From NCBI RefSeq assembly GCF_002127325.2, contig NC_035436.2, forward strand, positions 120,766,771-120,830,770: DNA of 64,000 bases, read 5' to 3'. The stretch comes from Helianthus annuus (lineage: Eukaryota > Streptophyta > Magnoliopsida > Asterales > Asteraceae). Under the pieces are notes generated by a model that was given only the letters and a program-made list of their open reading frames with translations, was not told the DNA's origin and did no database searches. Position 1 is the first letter of the stretch. Each line of letters begins with the position of its first letter. Shown piece by piece: positions 33,436 through 43,386 of the stretch. The position numbers were made by a program, and so were the translations under genes.

Positions 33436-33737
33436 TGTGAGTGCATATGTCTATTGACTTCATCTTGAATCGAGTCTTGTAATCAGATAGGATAAACTAG
33501 TGCTCGATAGGCTAGAATATTAGGTTTGTGTGTGTGATAACTATTTCGCACGAAATTGTCACGAAATAGAGAAGTCCATTTCGTACGAAATGAACTAAAG
33601 TCATTTCGCACGAAATACCCATGCCTATATATATCCGAGTTTAGGTTCTCATTTGTAACGATTGGAATTTGGTAGCGAAGCTCTGCCGAATTGTCTCCAG
33701 GTGTTGTAATACTCTCAGATCAATATAAGAGACATTT
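33436..33737 (+). repeat. Element B 3' LTR, truncated
   Basis: Starts TGTGAGTGCATATG and follows the 5' LTR up to GAGACATTT, after which C LTR sequence begins. About the last 105 bp are missing and do not reappear beyond C. Confidence 0.8.
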
Positions 33738-33978
33738 TTCCGAACGAACACCTTGTAATATTTTTGTGTACATATATGTTATTAAATGAAAACGTGATTC
33801 TCCTTGCATGATATGTGTTGTGTATGTATTATATATATATAAGTATACACGTATATACTAGTGAGTCGAGACCATGACTCGCAACCACTCGGTTGCGAGT
33901 GGGCCACTCGGTCTCGAGTGGGCCTCTTGGGCCGTAACCGGTTTGGGACGAAACCCCCCTTAGCCTATTGATACTTGT

Positions 33979-33986
33979 TATATAAT
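33979..33986 (+). promoter_or_regulatory. TATA box in C LTR (twin at 41307-41314)
   Basis: TATATAAT, followed within 30 nt by a CA/CT-rich leader lacking ATG. GACTCG motifs lie just upstream at 33863-33925. Confidence 0.6.
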
Positions 33987-34717
33987 CCCAACCTTCCCTC
34001 ATTCTTCATTCTTTAGTTACCACAAACATATCCACACTCCTTCTATTCTCTCTCAAAACCCCAAACAACACCACTTTCTCTCCCAACTTTCGGTTCAAGC
34101 TCAAGGATCTCGGACAAGAAACTCGGTCAAGACCATCATCACTCGGACACACCATCTTCTCGGTTCTTTTCCTTTGTTTTCGGCTCCTTCTTCTCAACCG
34201 GTTAGTATTATTATTATGTGCATAGAATTTATGAAATGTTTAAGAACTAGAAAATGCTTGGTTAGTAGTGTTATGCATGATTTTTAGGATGATTTGTGAA
34301 GTTTGACAAATTGTGTAAACCCTTTGGTATGAAAGCTTGATAACATGTCTATAATGGCTAAAGAATAGTGGTTTAAGAATGGTTAGGGCCAACCGAGTTA
34401 TGTTTAAAGTCACAAAATGTATGTTTCTTTGTTCTTGCATGATGATCTTGATGAAATATGTGATTTTTGGTTCAAAAATGTATGATTATGTTAAGATGAA
34501 AACCCTAGAAAACTATGAACTTGTGATGAACTTGTTGAATGATAGTTGAAGATGTGAAAACCCTTATGATTTGATCCATTTTTTTACTAATAGACAGATT
34601 AGGAAAACTTGTTTCTTAAACCTCATTGGTTGTTTCCTAATCTGGGCCTGATTACATAGTACAAATTGGACTGATGGATCTGTATCTGCACGTGTATATG
34701 AAAAGGACAGCATTACG

Positions 34718-34975
34718 ACTCTCAACCACAGCGTGATGACTCGAAACCACACGGTTGCGACTCGTAACCATAGCATGACAACCCGAAACTGCAACGGTTG
34801 CGACTCGAGATCACACGGTTGCGACTCGAGACCAAAGCGTGACAACTCGAGACCACGACGGTTGCGACTCGCAACAACAGCGTGACAACTCGAGACCTCC
34901 TGGTTGCGACTCGCAACCACAGCATGACAAGCCGAGACCTCCTGGTTGCGACTCGAGACCACCTGGTTGCGACTG
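34718..34975. repeat. GGTTGCGACTCG motif array in C LTR (twin at 42046-42303)
   Basis: About 14 units of GACTCGNNACC, often as GGTTGCGACTCGAGACC or GGTTGCGACTCGCAACC, alternate with AGCRTGACAAC spacers. Arms GGTTGCGA and TCGCAACC are reverse complements. A shorter group occurs at 33863-33925 upstream of the TATA box. Confidence 0.85.
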
Positions 34976-35236
34976 GGCTGTCCACTTTGGTTATTGGGCC
35001 ATAATGTGTAATATGGGCTACCTGTTAACTGGACTATGTGTTCTGTTTGAATGTGTGAATGTTAGGGCCGGCCCAATAACCCCATGACTGTTTACTTGTA
35101 TGCATGTTACGTGCCAGTTATGTGTATAGATTATACGTGAATGCTTGTACACCAAACCTGACCTATACCGGTAACCATGTTAGGACGTGGTGACCAACGT
35201 GTTTGACAAGTGACCTAATCTGCCGAGCAACCCAAG

Positions 35237-35772
35237 GTGAGTTCACACCCTAAAAGCATGCATCCCGCGGAGGGACACGGACCAACTACCAAACTTTGGG
35301 AAAAACACTTTTGACCCATTACTCCGGGGGAAAACAGAATGGGTAATTACTATCTCCGGGGGAGATACGTTTGGATATTATTTATAAATCACAACTAGCC
35401 AGGCTAAACGAAACTCTATCACTTTAAGTCCCTGCTTACAGTACCGATTAATCGCCAGGGGCGAACGGGTTATTAGTTGATAGCGCTATTAGGTTTGACA
35501 ACCTCACACCGTGACCGGGGGGATCGGGCGTGAACTAGTAGACCTTGCAACATGGTCAATGACGATAGACATTGACTCGGGGCACGAAAGCACAACAACT
35601 TTCCGTCAACAGTTTCGGTATTTACAGTTTAGTGAGCTTACAGATGGGGTAGCTCCCCACAACGTGATTATAAATGCTTTATCTAAACAACTTAAGTTTT
35701 TGGTAAACTAAAACTGGACAACTAGTGAACTCACTCAGCATTATTGTTGACCCCTTACTGCATGCTTTGCAG
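35237..35772 (+). other. Candidate leader intron in C LTR with closing helix (twin 42565-43099)
   Basis: Donor CCCAAG|GTGAGTTCAC and acceptor CATGCTTTGCAG|GTAACC. The first ten bases, GTGAGTTCAC (35237-35246), are the perfect reverse complement of GTGAACTCAC at 35725-35734, so the 5' splice site could be held in a helix with the region near the acceptor. Hairpins inside: TCCC/GGGA (35263-35275), ACCCATT/AATGGGT (35314-35344), TATCTCC/GGAGATA (35351-35367). An alternative upstream donor CCG|GTTAGT is at 34201. Splicing itself is inferred. Confidence 0.5.
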
Positions 35773-36062
35773 GTAACCAGTGACTCAGGAGCTGCTGCTT
35801 GGGGACGTGTAGTGTTCGTCAAAACCCGTGTGTTGGGTTTAATTATCTTGAACTATGAACTATCTTTAAAACTACTTTGGTTTATGCTTCCGCTGTTTTG
35901 TTAAACTAATCATCGAACTTAAACTGCAATGTTGCTAACTACTTTGGATAGTAAATGTTTCTAATATTAAATCAATGCTCAGTATGATTAGTGGTTGGAT
36001 CCTGGTCAGTCACGCCTCCAAGCGGGTGCTATCCGCAGGTGGATTTTGGGGGTGTGACAGAT

Positions 36063-36075
36063 TGGTATCAGAGCC
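36063..36075 (+). other. Primer binding site of C
   Basis: TGGTATCAGAGCC, initiator tRNA-Met type, three bases after the LTR end TGTGACA. Confidence 0.85.
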
Positions 36076-36343
36076 ATTGGTTATAGTGAACTTGGTTTTA
36101 AAAAGGGGAAAATCTTTTGGGAAAAACCAGACTATAACCTGTGACTCGCGACGACACTACACTCCAAGTACAAGGCTCAACACTTTTGACCTCATAGCTC
36201 GGACCAGTGTTTACTTGTTTGCTTACCTTATGTTTCCTGTTCTGCTATACGTACTAGTGTGCCTAAATTAGATAGATACACCTCTCTCTTCTATCTCATT
36301 CTCGCTACGTTACAACATCACACTCATACTGTGTTTTCTGGTT

Positions 36344-38151
36344 ATGAAGACAATGAGTGGACGCGGAAGAGGAAACATCAACATGACTCAGGCTCAATTC
36401 ACTAACCTGCTTAACACGGTGGCTGCAGCTTTCGCAGCTCACCCTGGAGGTAAACTCGTTACCCTAGGATGTTTAGATCCTACCGCCACATCGCCTTTTA
36501 TCCCTAAATCTGTACGCTTCGCTTCTCACGAACAGGTCAGCATGCACCTGCGCAACCACCCGTGTGTACTTTCAAAACTTTCATGGATTGCAAGCCTCTC
36601 CCTTTCAATGGCACTGAGGGTGCCATAGGTCTTCTACATTGGATTGAGAAAGTTGAAGCTGTCTTTGCTATCTGTGAGTGTCCCCCTGCGAATTGGGTGA
36701 AGTTTGCTACTGCTACGCTTGAAGGAAACGCGCTTTCTTGGTGGAAGGCGCAAATTCAGATGTTTGGGTTAGAAACTGCTAATGCTACGGCATGGGAGGA
36801 TTTCAAGGACATGATTAAGGAGGAGTACTGTCACCGGGATGACATCCACAAACTTGAGAACGAGTACTATGCACTGAAGATGGTTGGGTCAGAGATTGAA
36901 ACCTACACCAAGCTGTCCAATGACTATGCTGCTCTTTGCCCAAACATGTCTCGACCCATGTATTGAAGAATCGAGTTGTACGTCAAGGGTTTGGCCCGAG
37001 AAATTCGAAGCCATGTAACTTCAGCCAACCTCACTACCATTCAGCCGATCGTTCGACTTGCCCACAAACTTACTGATCAGGCCGTAGAAGAGGGCAGGTT
37101 GCCCAAAAGGATCAATGCTACTGTCGGAACTTCTAGTGACAACAAGCGTAAGTGGGAAGGAAATCAAAGCAAGGATGCTAACCCCACTCAGGCCCCAGCA
37201 CAGCAAAGGAAAACTGAAAACAACAAGGGCACTCAACAACAGGGTGGCTATCGCGGTAACCACCCCAAGTGCAACAAGTGCAATCGACATCACAGCGGGC
37301 CGTGTGGGAAAGGTCAGTGTCAACGATGTAACAAGATGGGGCACGAGGCCAAGGACTGTAGGAGTCCACGTCCCGTGGGGCAGAACCAGCAGCAACAACA
37401 TCACGGGAATGCCAAGGGTTGTTTCCAGTGTGGAGCTGAGGGGCACTATAAGAAGAATTGCCCTGAACTGAACCAGAACCGCAACAACAATCAGGGAGCT
37501 GGAAACAACGATCAGAACAACAACGCTGGGAATGGTGCTAGAGGAAGGGCTTTTGTGATTGGAGCTGGAGAAGCGAGGAATGACCCCAATGTCGTGGCGG
37601 GTAAGTTCCTACTCGATGATCGTTATGTTTCTGTATTATTTGATTCTGGAGCCGATGCTAGTTATGTGTCCCTACGTATTAGTAAGAAGCTTAAGCGTCC
37701 GCTTTCGTTACCAAGTTCTCCTCATATCGTCGAGTTAGCTAATGGTAGAAACATCGAGGCCTCACATGTTATCAAAGGCTGCAAACTGGAGTTGTCTGGT
37801 CAGACATTTAGTATCGATCTTTTCCCTGTTACACTTGGAAGCTTCGACGTCGTTATCGGCATGGATTGGTTATCCAAACATCGCGCTGAGATCCTCTGTC
37901 AAGAGAAAGCAGTTCGTATTCCCCGCCGTTCTGGCAAACCTCTTATTGTACAAGGTGGCAAGGGCGGAGAAATCTCCGGCGTTATCTCATTCTTGAAGGC
38001 CCAGAAGTGTTTACGAAAAGGGCACACCGCTATCTTAGCACTTGTCACCAACACGCAGGAAAAGGAAAAGAGGATTGAAGATTTTCCAGTAGTGCGTGAC
38101 TACCCCGAGGTATTTCCCGAGGAACTACCTGGACTCCCTCCCCACCGTTAG
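36344..38151 (+). pseudogene. gag: Element C Gag and protease, interrupted
   Basis: Gag starts MKTMSGRGRGNINMTQAQ. At 36450-36535 an 86-nt segment absent from E interrupts the frame. Downstream, the gag core (GAIGLLHWIEKVEAVF ... LEGNALSWWKAQI) is in the frame expected after its removal. TGA at 36964-36966 breaks Gag once more. From 36976 the frame holds the C-rich knuckles (37270-37375, [14 protein letters not shown], and [14 protein letters not shown] at about 37420), the protease active site FDSGADASY (37639), and GMDWLSKH. TAG at 38149-38151 stands where E has CAG. Capsid, RNA-binding and processing functions are known for the family. Confidence 0.9.
36450..36535 (+). other. 86-nt intron-like insertion in C gag
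   Basis: The segment begins GTAAAC after GGAG and ends GAACAG before GTCAGC, so it has GT...AG ends and is flanked by AGGT on both sides. It has a CT-rich tract (CGCTTCGCTTCTCAC) near the 3' end. E lacks it. Its 86 nt equal 2 modulo 3, which matches the frame change between the two Gag parts. It is either a small intron or an insertion with a 4-bp duplication. Confidence 0.5.
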
Positions 38152-40956
38152 GTCGAATTCCAAATCGAGCTAGCTCCCGGAGCAGCGCCAATAGCTCGTG
38201 CACCTTATCGACTAGCCCCCGCAGAATTGAAGGAACTCTCTACTCAACTACAGGACCTTTTGGATAAAGGGTTTATCCGCCCTAGTTCATCACCCTGGGG
38301 AGCACCGGTACTCTTTGTTAAGAAGAAGGATGGCACGTTCCGAATGTGCATTGACTATCGTGAGCTGAACAAAGTTACCATCAAGAATCGTTACCCTCTC
38401 CCGCGAATCGACGACTTATTCGATCAGTTGCAAGGATCGAGCTACTACTCTAAGATTGACCTGCGATCAGGCTATCATCAGCTAAGGGTCCGTAATGAAG
38501 ACATCTCCAAAACTGCATTCAGAACTCGTTATGGTCATTATGAATTCCTTGTTATGCCCTTTGGAATGACCAACGCGCCCGCAGTATTCATGGATCTCAT
38601 GAACCGAGTGTGCAAACCCTATCTCGACAAATTTGTGATCGTGTTTATAGACGACATCCTGATCTACTCAAAAAGTCAAGAAGAGCATGAACTGCACCTA
38701 CGCCTTACCCTCGAACTCCTTCGCAAAGAGCAATTGTATGCCAAGTTCTCGAAATGCGACTTCTGGCTTCGAGAAGTCCATTTCCTTGGGCACGTGGTTA
38801 ACAAGGATGGAATCCACGTCGACCCTGCAAAGATCGACTCTATAAAGAATTGGCCTACCCCTAAGACTCCGACCGAAGTACGCCAATTCTTGGGACTAGC
38901 AGGATACTATCGAAGATTTATCATGGGATTTTCAAAGATCGCTCAGCCTCTCACGGCTCTTACTCAGAAGGGTATGGTTTATAAATGGGGTGAAGCTCAG
39001 GAAACCGCATTTCAGAAACTAAAGGATAACCTCTGTAGTGCTCCTATTCTCTCGTTGCCTGAAGGAACTGACGACTTTGTGGTTTACTGCGATGCATCTA
39101 TCCATGGGCTTGGTTGTGTGTTAATGCAACGCGACAAAGTTATTGCTTACGCCTCTCGACAACTTAAGACACACGAAAGTAACTACACTACGCACGACTT
39201 GGAACTAGGAGCAGTGATCTTTGCGCTTAAGATATGGAGACATTACCTGTACGGTACCAAGTGCACCATTTACACCGATCACAGGAGTCTCAAGCATATC
39301 TTCAAGCAAAAGGAATTAAACATGCGACAACGTCGATGGGTTGAACTCCTGAATGATTATGAATGCGCCATCAAGTACCATCCGGGCAAGGCCAATGTCG
39401 TGGCAGACGCCCTCAGCCGAAAAGACACTGCGCCCAAGCGCGTGCGAGCATTACAACTTACCATCCAGTCTAATCTCCCTACCCAGATTCGAAATGCTCA
39501 GATTGAAGCTCTGAAACCGGAAAACATCAGGGCTGAGTCCCTGCAAGGATCGAGACAACGACTAGAGCAAAACGAAGACGGCGCCTACTATGTGGCAGGA
39601 CGCATTTGGGTCCCACTTTACGGAGATCTACGAGAGCTCGTGATGGACGAAGCCCATAAGTCCCGTTATTCAGTACATCCTAGTTCAGATAAGATGTACC
39701 ACGACTTAAGGACCACTTACTGGTGGCCTGGCATGAAAGCCCACATAGCAGCTTACGTTAGCAAATGTTTGACCTGCGCAAGAGTCAAGACTGAATACCA
39801 GAAGCCAGCAGGCCTACTCCAACAACCAGAAATCCCGAAATGGAAATGGGAGCAAATTTCCATGGATTTTGTTACAGGGCTACCTAGATCCCAACGCGGG
39901 AATGACACTATTTGGGTGATAGTAGATCGATTGACCAAGTCCGCGCACTTTCTGGCTATTAAGGAAACAGACAAGTTTTCTACCTTGGCGGAAATTTACT
40001 TAAAGGAAGTAGTCTCGAGGCACGGGGTGCCAACTTCTATTATTTCCGACCGAGACGCTCGTTTTACTTCCGAGTTGTGGCAAGCTATGCACAAATCCTT
40101 TGGCTCACGTTTGGACATGAGCACCGCTTACCACCCACAGACGGATGGGCAGTCTGAACGCACCATCCAAACCCTGGAAGACATGCTTAGAGCATGTGTG
40201 ATCGATTTTGGCAAGAACTGGGAGAAGCATCTACCGCTGGTGGAATTCTCCTACAATAACAGCTACCACACTAGTATTCAGGCGGCACCTTTTGAGGCAT
40301 TGTACGGTCGTAAATGCCGATCACCTCTTTGCTGGGCGGAAGTCGGTGACAGTCAACTCACAGGCCCAGAACTGGTGGTAGACACAACGGAAAAGATTGC
40401 CCAGATCAGGCAACGCATGGCGGCAGCTCGTGACCGTCAGAAAAGCTACGCTGATAAGCGTAGGAAACCGCTAGAATTCCAGGTCGGGGACCGGGTTCTA
40501 CTTAAAGTCTCACCCTGGAAGGGTGTGGTTCGTTTCGGTAAACGGGGCAAGCTGAACCCGCGATATGTTGGACCATTCGAAATTACCGAGAAAATCGGTA
40601 AGGTTGCTTATAGATTGAACCTGCCTCCAGAGCTGAGTGCAGTGCACAATGTTTTTCACGTGTCTAATCTGAAGAAGTGTCTGTCAGATGAAACACTCAT
40701 AATTCCCTTCAAGGAACTCACTATTGATGAACAGCTACACTTTACTGAGGAACCGATTGAGATCACGGATCGAGAGATCAAAACCCTCAAACGTAGCCAG
40801 ATACCTCTCGTGCGAGTTCGTTGGAACTCACGACGTGGCCCAGAGTTTACCTGGGAGCGGGAAGACCAGATGAAGTCCAAGTATCACCAGTTGTTCCCTA
40901 ATGAAAACCCCAGCACTGAAGCTACAACTGAATTTCGGGACGAAATTCCAAACTAA
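38152..40956 (+). pseudogene. pol: Element C reverse transcriptase, RNase H, integrase, chromodomain
   Basis: A 909-residue ORF (38227-40956) continues the frame after the TAG at 38149-38151. Reverse transcriptase carries the [10 protein letters not shown] box (38650). RNase H has YCDAS and TDHRSL (39088-39290). Integrase has the HKSRYS-x-HP and CLTC finger (39655-39780), core residues in MDFVTG, SDRDARF and QSERTIQ (39863, 40046, 40150), and the [19 protein letters not shown] block. The end [21 protein letters not shown] is chromodomain-like. All catalytic motifs I can check are present, so only the upstream breaks prevent expression as one polyprotein. Domain order fits Ty3/gypsy chromoviruses. 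Confidence 0.93.
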
Positions 40957-41048
40957 CGGGGGGATGATGTGACACCCCGTTGAAACACGCTAGCTTGGCA
41001 GTGACTGCCTTAACTTTCGGGACGAAAGTTCTTAAAACTTGGGGATAA
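40930..41048 (+). other. Two hairpin/polypurine modules before the C 3' LTR
   Basis: Module 1: AATTTCG-GGA-CGAAATT, then ACGGGGGGATGA and TGTGACACCCCG (40930-40982). Module 2: AACTTTCG-GGA-CGAAAGTT, then ACTTGGGGATAA at the LTR start. The stem bases change in pairs (T-A to C-G) while the GGA loop stays. E has two such modules and F three. Confidence 0.7.
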
Positions 41049-43386
41049 TGTGACACTCTAGGTTTTTCCGAACGAACACCTTGTAATATTTTTGTGTACA
41101 TATATGTTATTAAATGAAAACGTGATTCTCCTTGCATGATATGTGTTGTGTATGTATTATATATATATAAGTATACACGTATATACTAGTGAGTCGAGAC
41201 CATGACTCGCAACCACTCGGTTGCGAGTGGGCCACTCGGTCTCGAGTGGGCCTCTTGGGCCGTAACCGGCTTGGGACGAAACCCCCCTTAGCCTATTGAT
41301 ACTTGTTATATAATCCCAACCTTCCCTCATTCTTCATTCTTTAGTTACCACAAACATATCCACACTCCTTCTATTCTCTCTCAAAATCCCAAACAACACC
41401 ACTTTCTCTCCCAACTTTCGGTTCAAGCTCAAGGATCTCGGACAAGAAACTCGGTCAAGACCATCATCACTCGGACACACCATCTTCTCGGTTCTTTTCC
41501 TTTGTTTTCGGCTCCTTCTTCTCAACCGGTTAGTATTATTATTATGTGCATAGAATTTATGAAATGTTTATGAACTAGAAAATGCTTGGTTAGTAGTGTT
41601 ATGCATGATTTTTACGATGATTTGTGAAGTTTGACAAATTGTGTAAACCCTTTGGTATGAAAGCTTGATAACATGTCTATAATGGCTAAAGAATAGTGGT
41701 TTAAGAATGGTTAGGGCCAACCGAGTTATGTTTAAAGTCACAAAATGTATGTTTCTTTGTTCTTGCATGATGATCTTGATGAAATATGTGATTTTCGGTT
41801 CAAAAATGTATGATTATGTTAAGATGAAAACCCTAGAAAACTATGAACTTGTGATGAACTTGTTGAATGATAGTTGAAGATGTGAAAACCCTTATGATTT
41901 GATCCATTTTTTTACTAATAGACAGATTAGGAAAACTTGTTTCTTAAACCTCATTGGTTGTTTCCTAATCTGGGCCTGATTACATAGTACAAATTGGACT
42001 GATGGATCTGTATCTGCACGTGTATATGAAAAGGACAGCATTACGACTCTCAACCACAGCGTGATGACTCGAAACCACACGGTTGCGACTCGTAACCATA
42101 GCATGACAACCCGAAACTGCAACGGTTGCGACTCGAGGTCACACGGTTGCGACTCGAGACCAAAGCGTGACAACTCGAGACCACGACGGTTGCGACTCGC
42201 AACAACATCGTGACAACTCGAGACCTCCTGGTTGCGACTCGCAACCACAGCATGACAAGCCGAGACCTCCTGGTTGCGACTCGAGACCACCTGGTTGCGA
42301 CTGGGCTGTCCACTTTGGTTATTGGGCCATAATGTGTAATATGGGCTACCTGTTAACTGGACTATGTGTTCTGTTTGAATGTGTGAATGTTAGGGCCGGC
42401 CCAATAACCCCATGACTGTTTACTTGTATGCATGTTACGTGCCAGTTATGTGTATAGATTATACGTGAATGCTTGTACACCAAACCTGACCTATACCGGT
42501 AACCATGTTAGGACGTGGTGACCAACGTGTTTGACAAGTGACCTAATCTGCCGAGCAACCCAAGGTGAGTTCACACCCTAAAAGCATGCGTCCCGCGGAG
42601 GGACACGGACCAACTACCAAACTTTGGGAAAAACACTTTTGACCCATTACTCCGGGGGAAAACAGAATGGGTAATTACTATCTCCGGGGGAGATACGTTT
42701 GGATATTATTTATAAATCACAACTAGCCAGGCTAAACGAAACTCTATCACTTATGTCCCTGCTTACAGTACCGATTAATCGCCAGGGGCGAACGGGTTAT
42801 TAGTTGATAGCGCTATTATGTTTGACAACCTCACACCGTGACCGGGGGGATCGGGCGTGAACTAGTAGACCTTGCAACATGGTCAATGACGATAGACATT
42901 GACTCGGGGCACGAAAGCACAACAACTTTCCGTCAACAGTTTCGGTATCTACAGTTTAGTGAGCTTACAGATGGGGTAGCTCCCCACAACGTGATTATAA
43001 ATGCTTTATCTAAACAACTTAAGTTTTTGGTAAACTAAAACTGGACAACTAGTGAACTCACTCAGCATTATTGTTGACCCCTTACTGCATGCTTTGCAGG
43101 TAACCAGTGACTCAGGAGCTGCTGCTTGGGGACGTGTAGTGTTCGTCAAAACCCGTGTGTTGGGTTTAATTATCTTGAACTATGAACTATCTTTAAAACT
43201 ACTTTGGTTTATGCTTCCGCTGTTTTGTTAAACTAATCATCGAACTTAAACTGCAATGTTGCTAACTACTTTGGATAGTAAATGTTTCTAATATTAAATC
43301 AATGCTCAGTATGATTAGTGGCTGGATCCTGGTCAGTCACGCCTCCAAGCGGGTGCTATCCGCAGGTGGATTTTGGGGGTGTGACA
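41049..43386 (+). repeat. Element C 3' LTR
   Basis: 2338 bp, TGTGACACTCTAGG to GGGTGTGACA. TATA at 41307, donor-like sites at 41529 and 42565, decamer pair 42565-42574 with 43052-43061, acceptor ending 43099. The next bases are TAATG; no partner duplication survives at the left end. Confidence 0.9.

Larger units (their letters stand above)
26347..33737 (+). mobile_element. Element B: copia-like element with gag but no pol
   Basis: 5' LTR 26347-26765, primer site 26768-26780, motif-bearing leader, large Gag polyprotein in pieces (27338-31339), about 2 kb of noncoding 3' domain, GGGGGAG tracts, and a 3' LTR (33436-33737) that stops short. No protease, integrase or reverse transcriptase is present between Gag and the 3' LTR. 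This fits the plant terminal-repeat retrotransposon with GAG (TR-GAG) concept. The 3' LTR lacks about its last 105 bp and runs directly into the C LTR. Confidence 0.75.
33735..36059 (+). repeat. Element C 5' LTR, first 14 bp missing
   Basis: Compared with the 3' LTR (TGTGACACTCTAGGTTTTTCCG), homology begins at TTTTTCCG. TATA at 33979-33986, then a CT-rich stretch, donor-like CCG|GTTAGT at 34201, a GACTCG motif array at 34718-34975, donor AAG|GTGAGT at 35237, hairpins, acceptor TTTGCAG|G at 35772, and end GGGTGTGACA. Confidence 0.85.
33735..43386 (+). mobile_element. Element C: Tekay-like chromovirus, nearly full length
   Basis: 5' LTR 33735-36059 (its first 14 bases missing), primer site 36063-36075, gag-pol 36344-40956, repeated hairpin/polypurine modules, 3' LTR 41049-43386. 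I spot about a dozen differences between the two LTRs, so the insertion is recent. Gag-pol is broken by an 86-nt insertion and two stops. The left end is fused to B, so no target duplication can be checked. Confidence 0.88.

Noticed and set aside
34564..35087. ORFs on both strands across the GACTCG array
   Set aside because: Open frames follow from the repeated motif itself; they are the same in the twin LTR but have no start context or domain.
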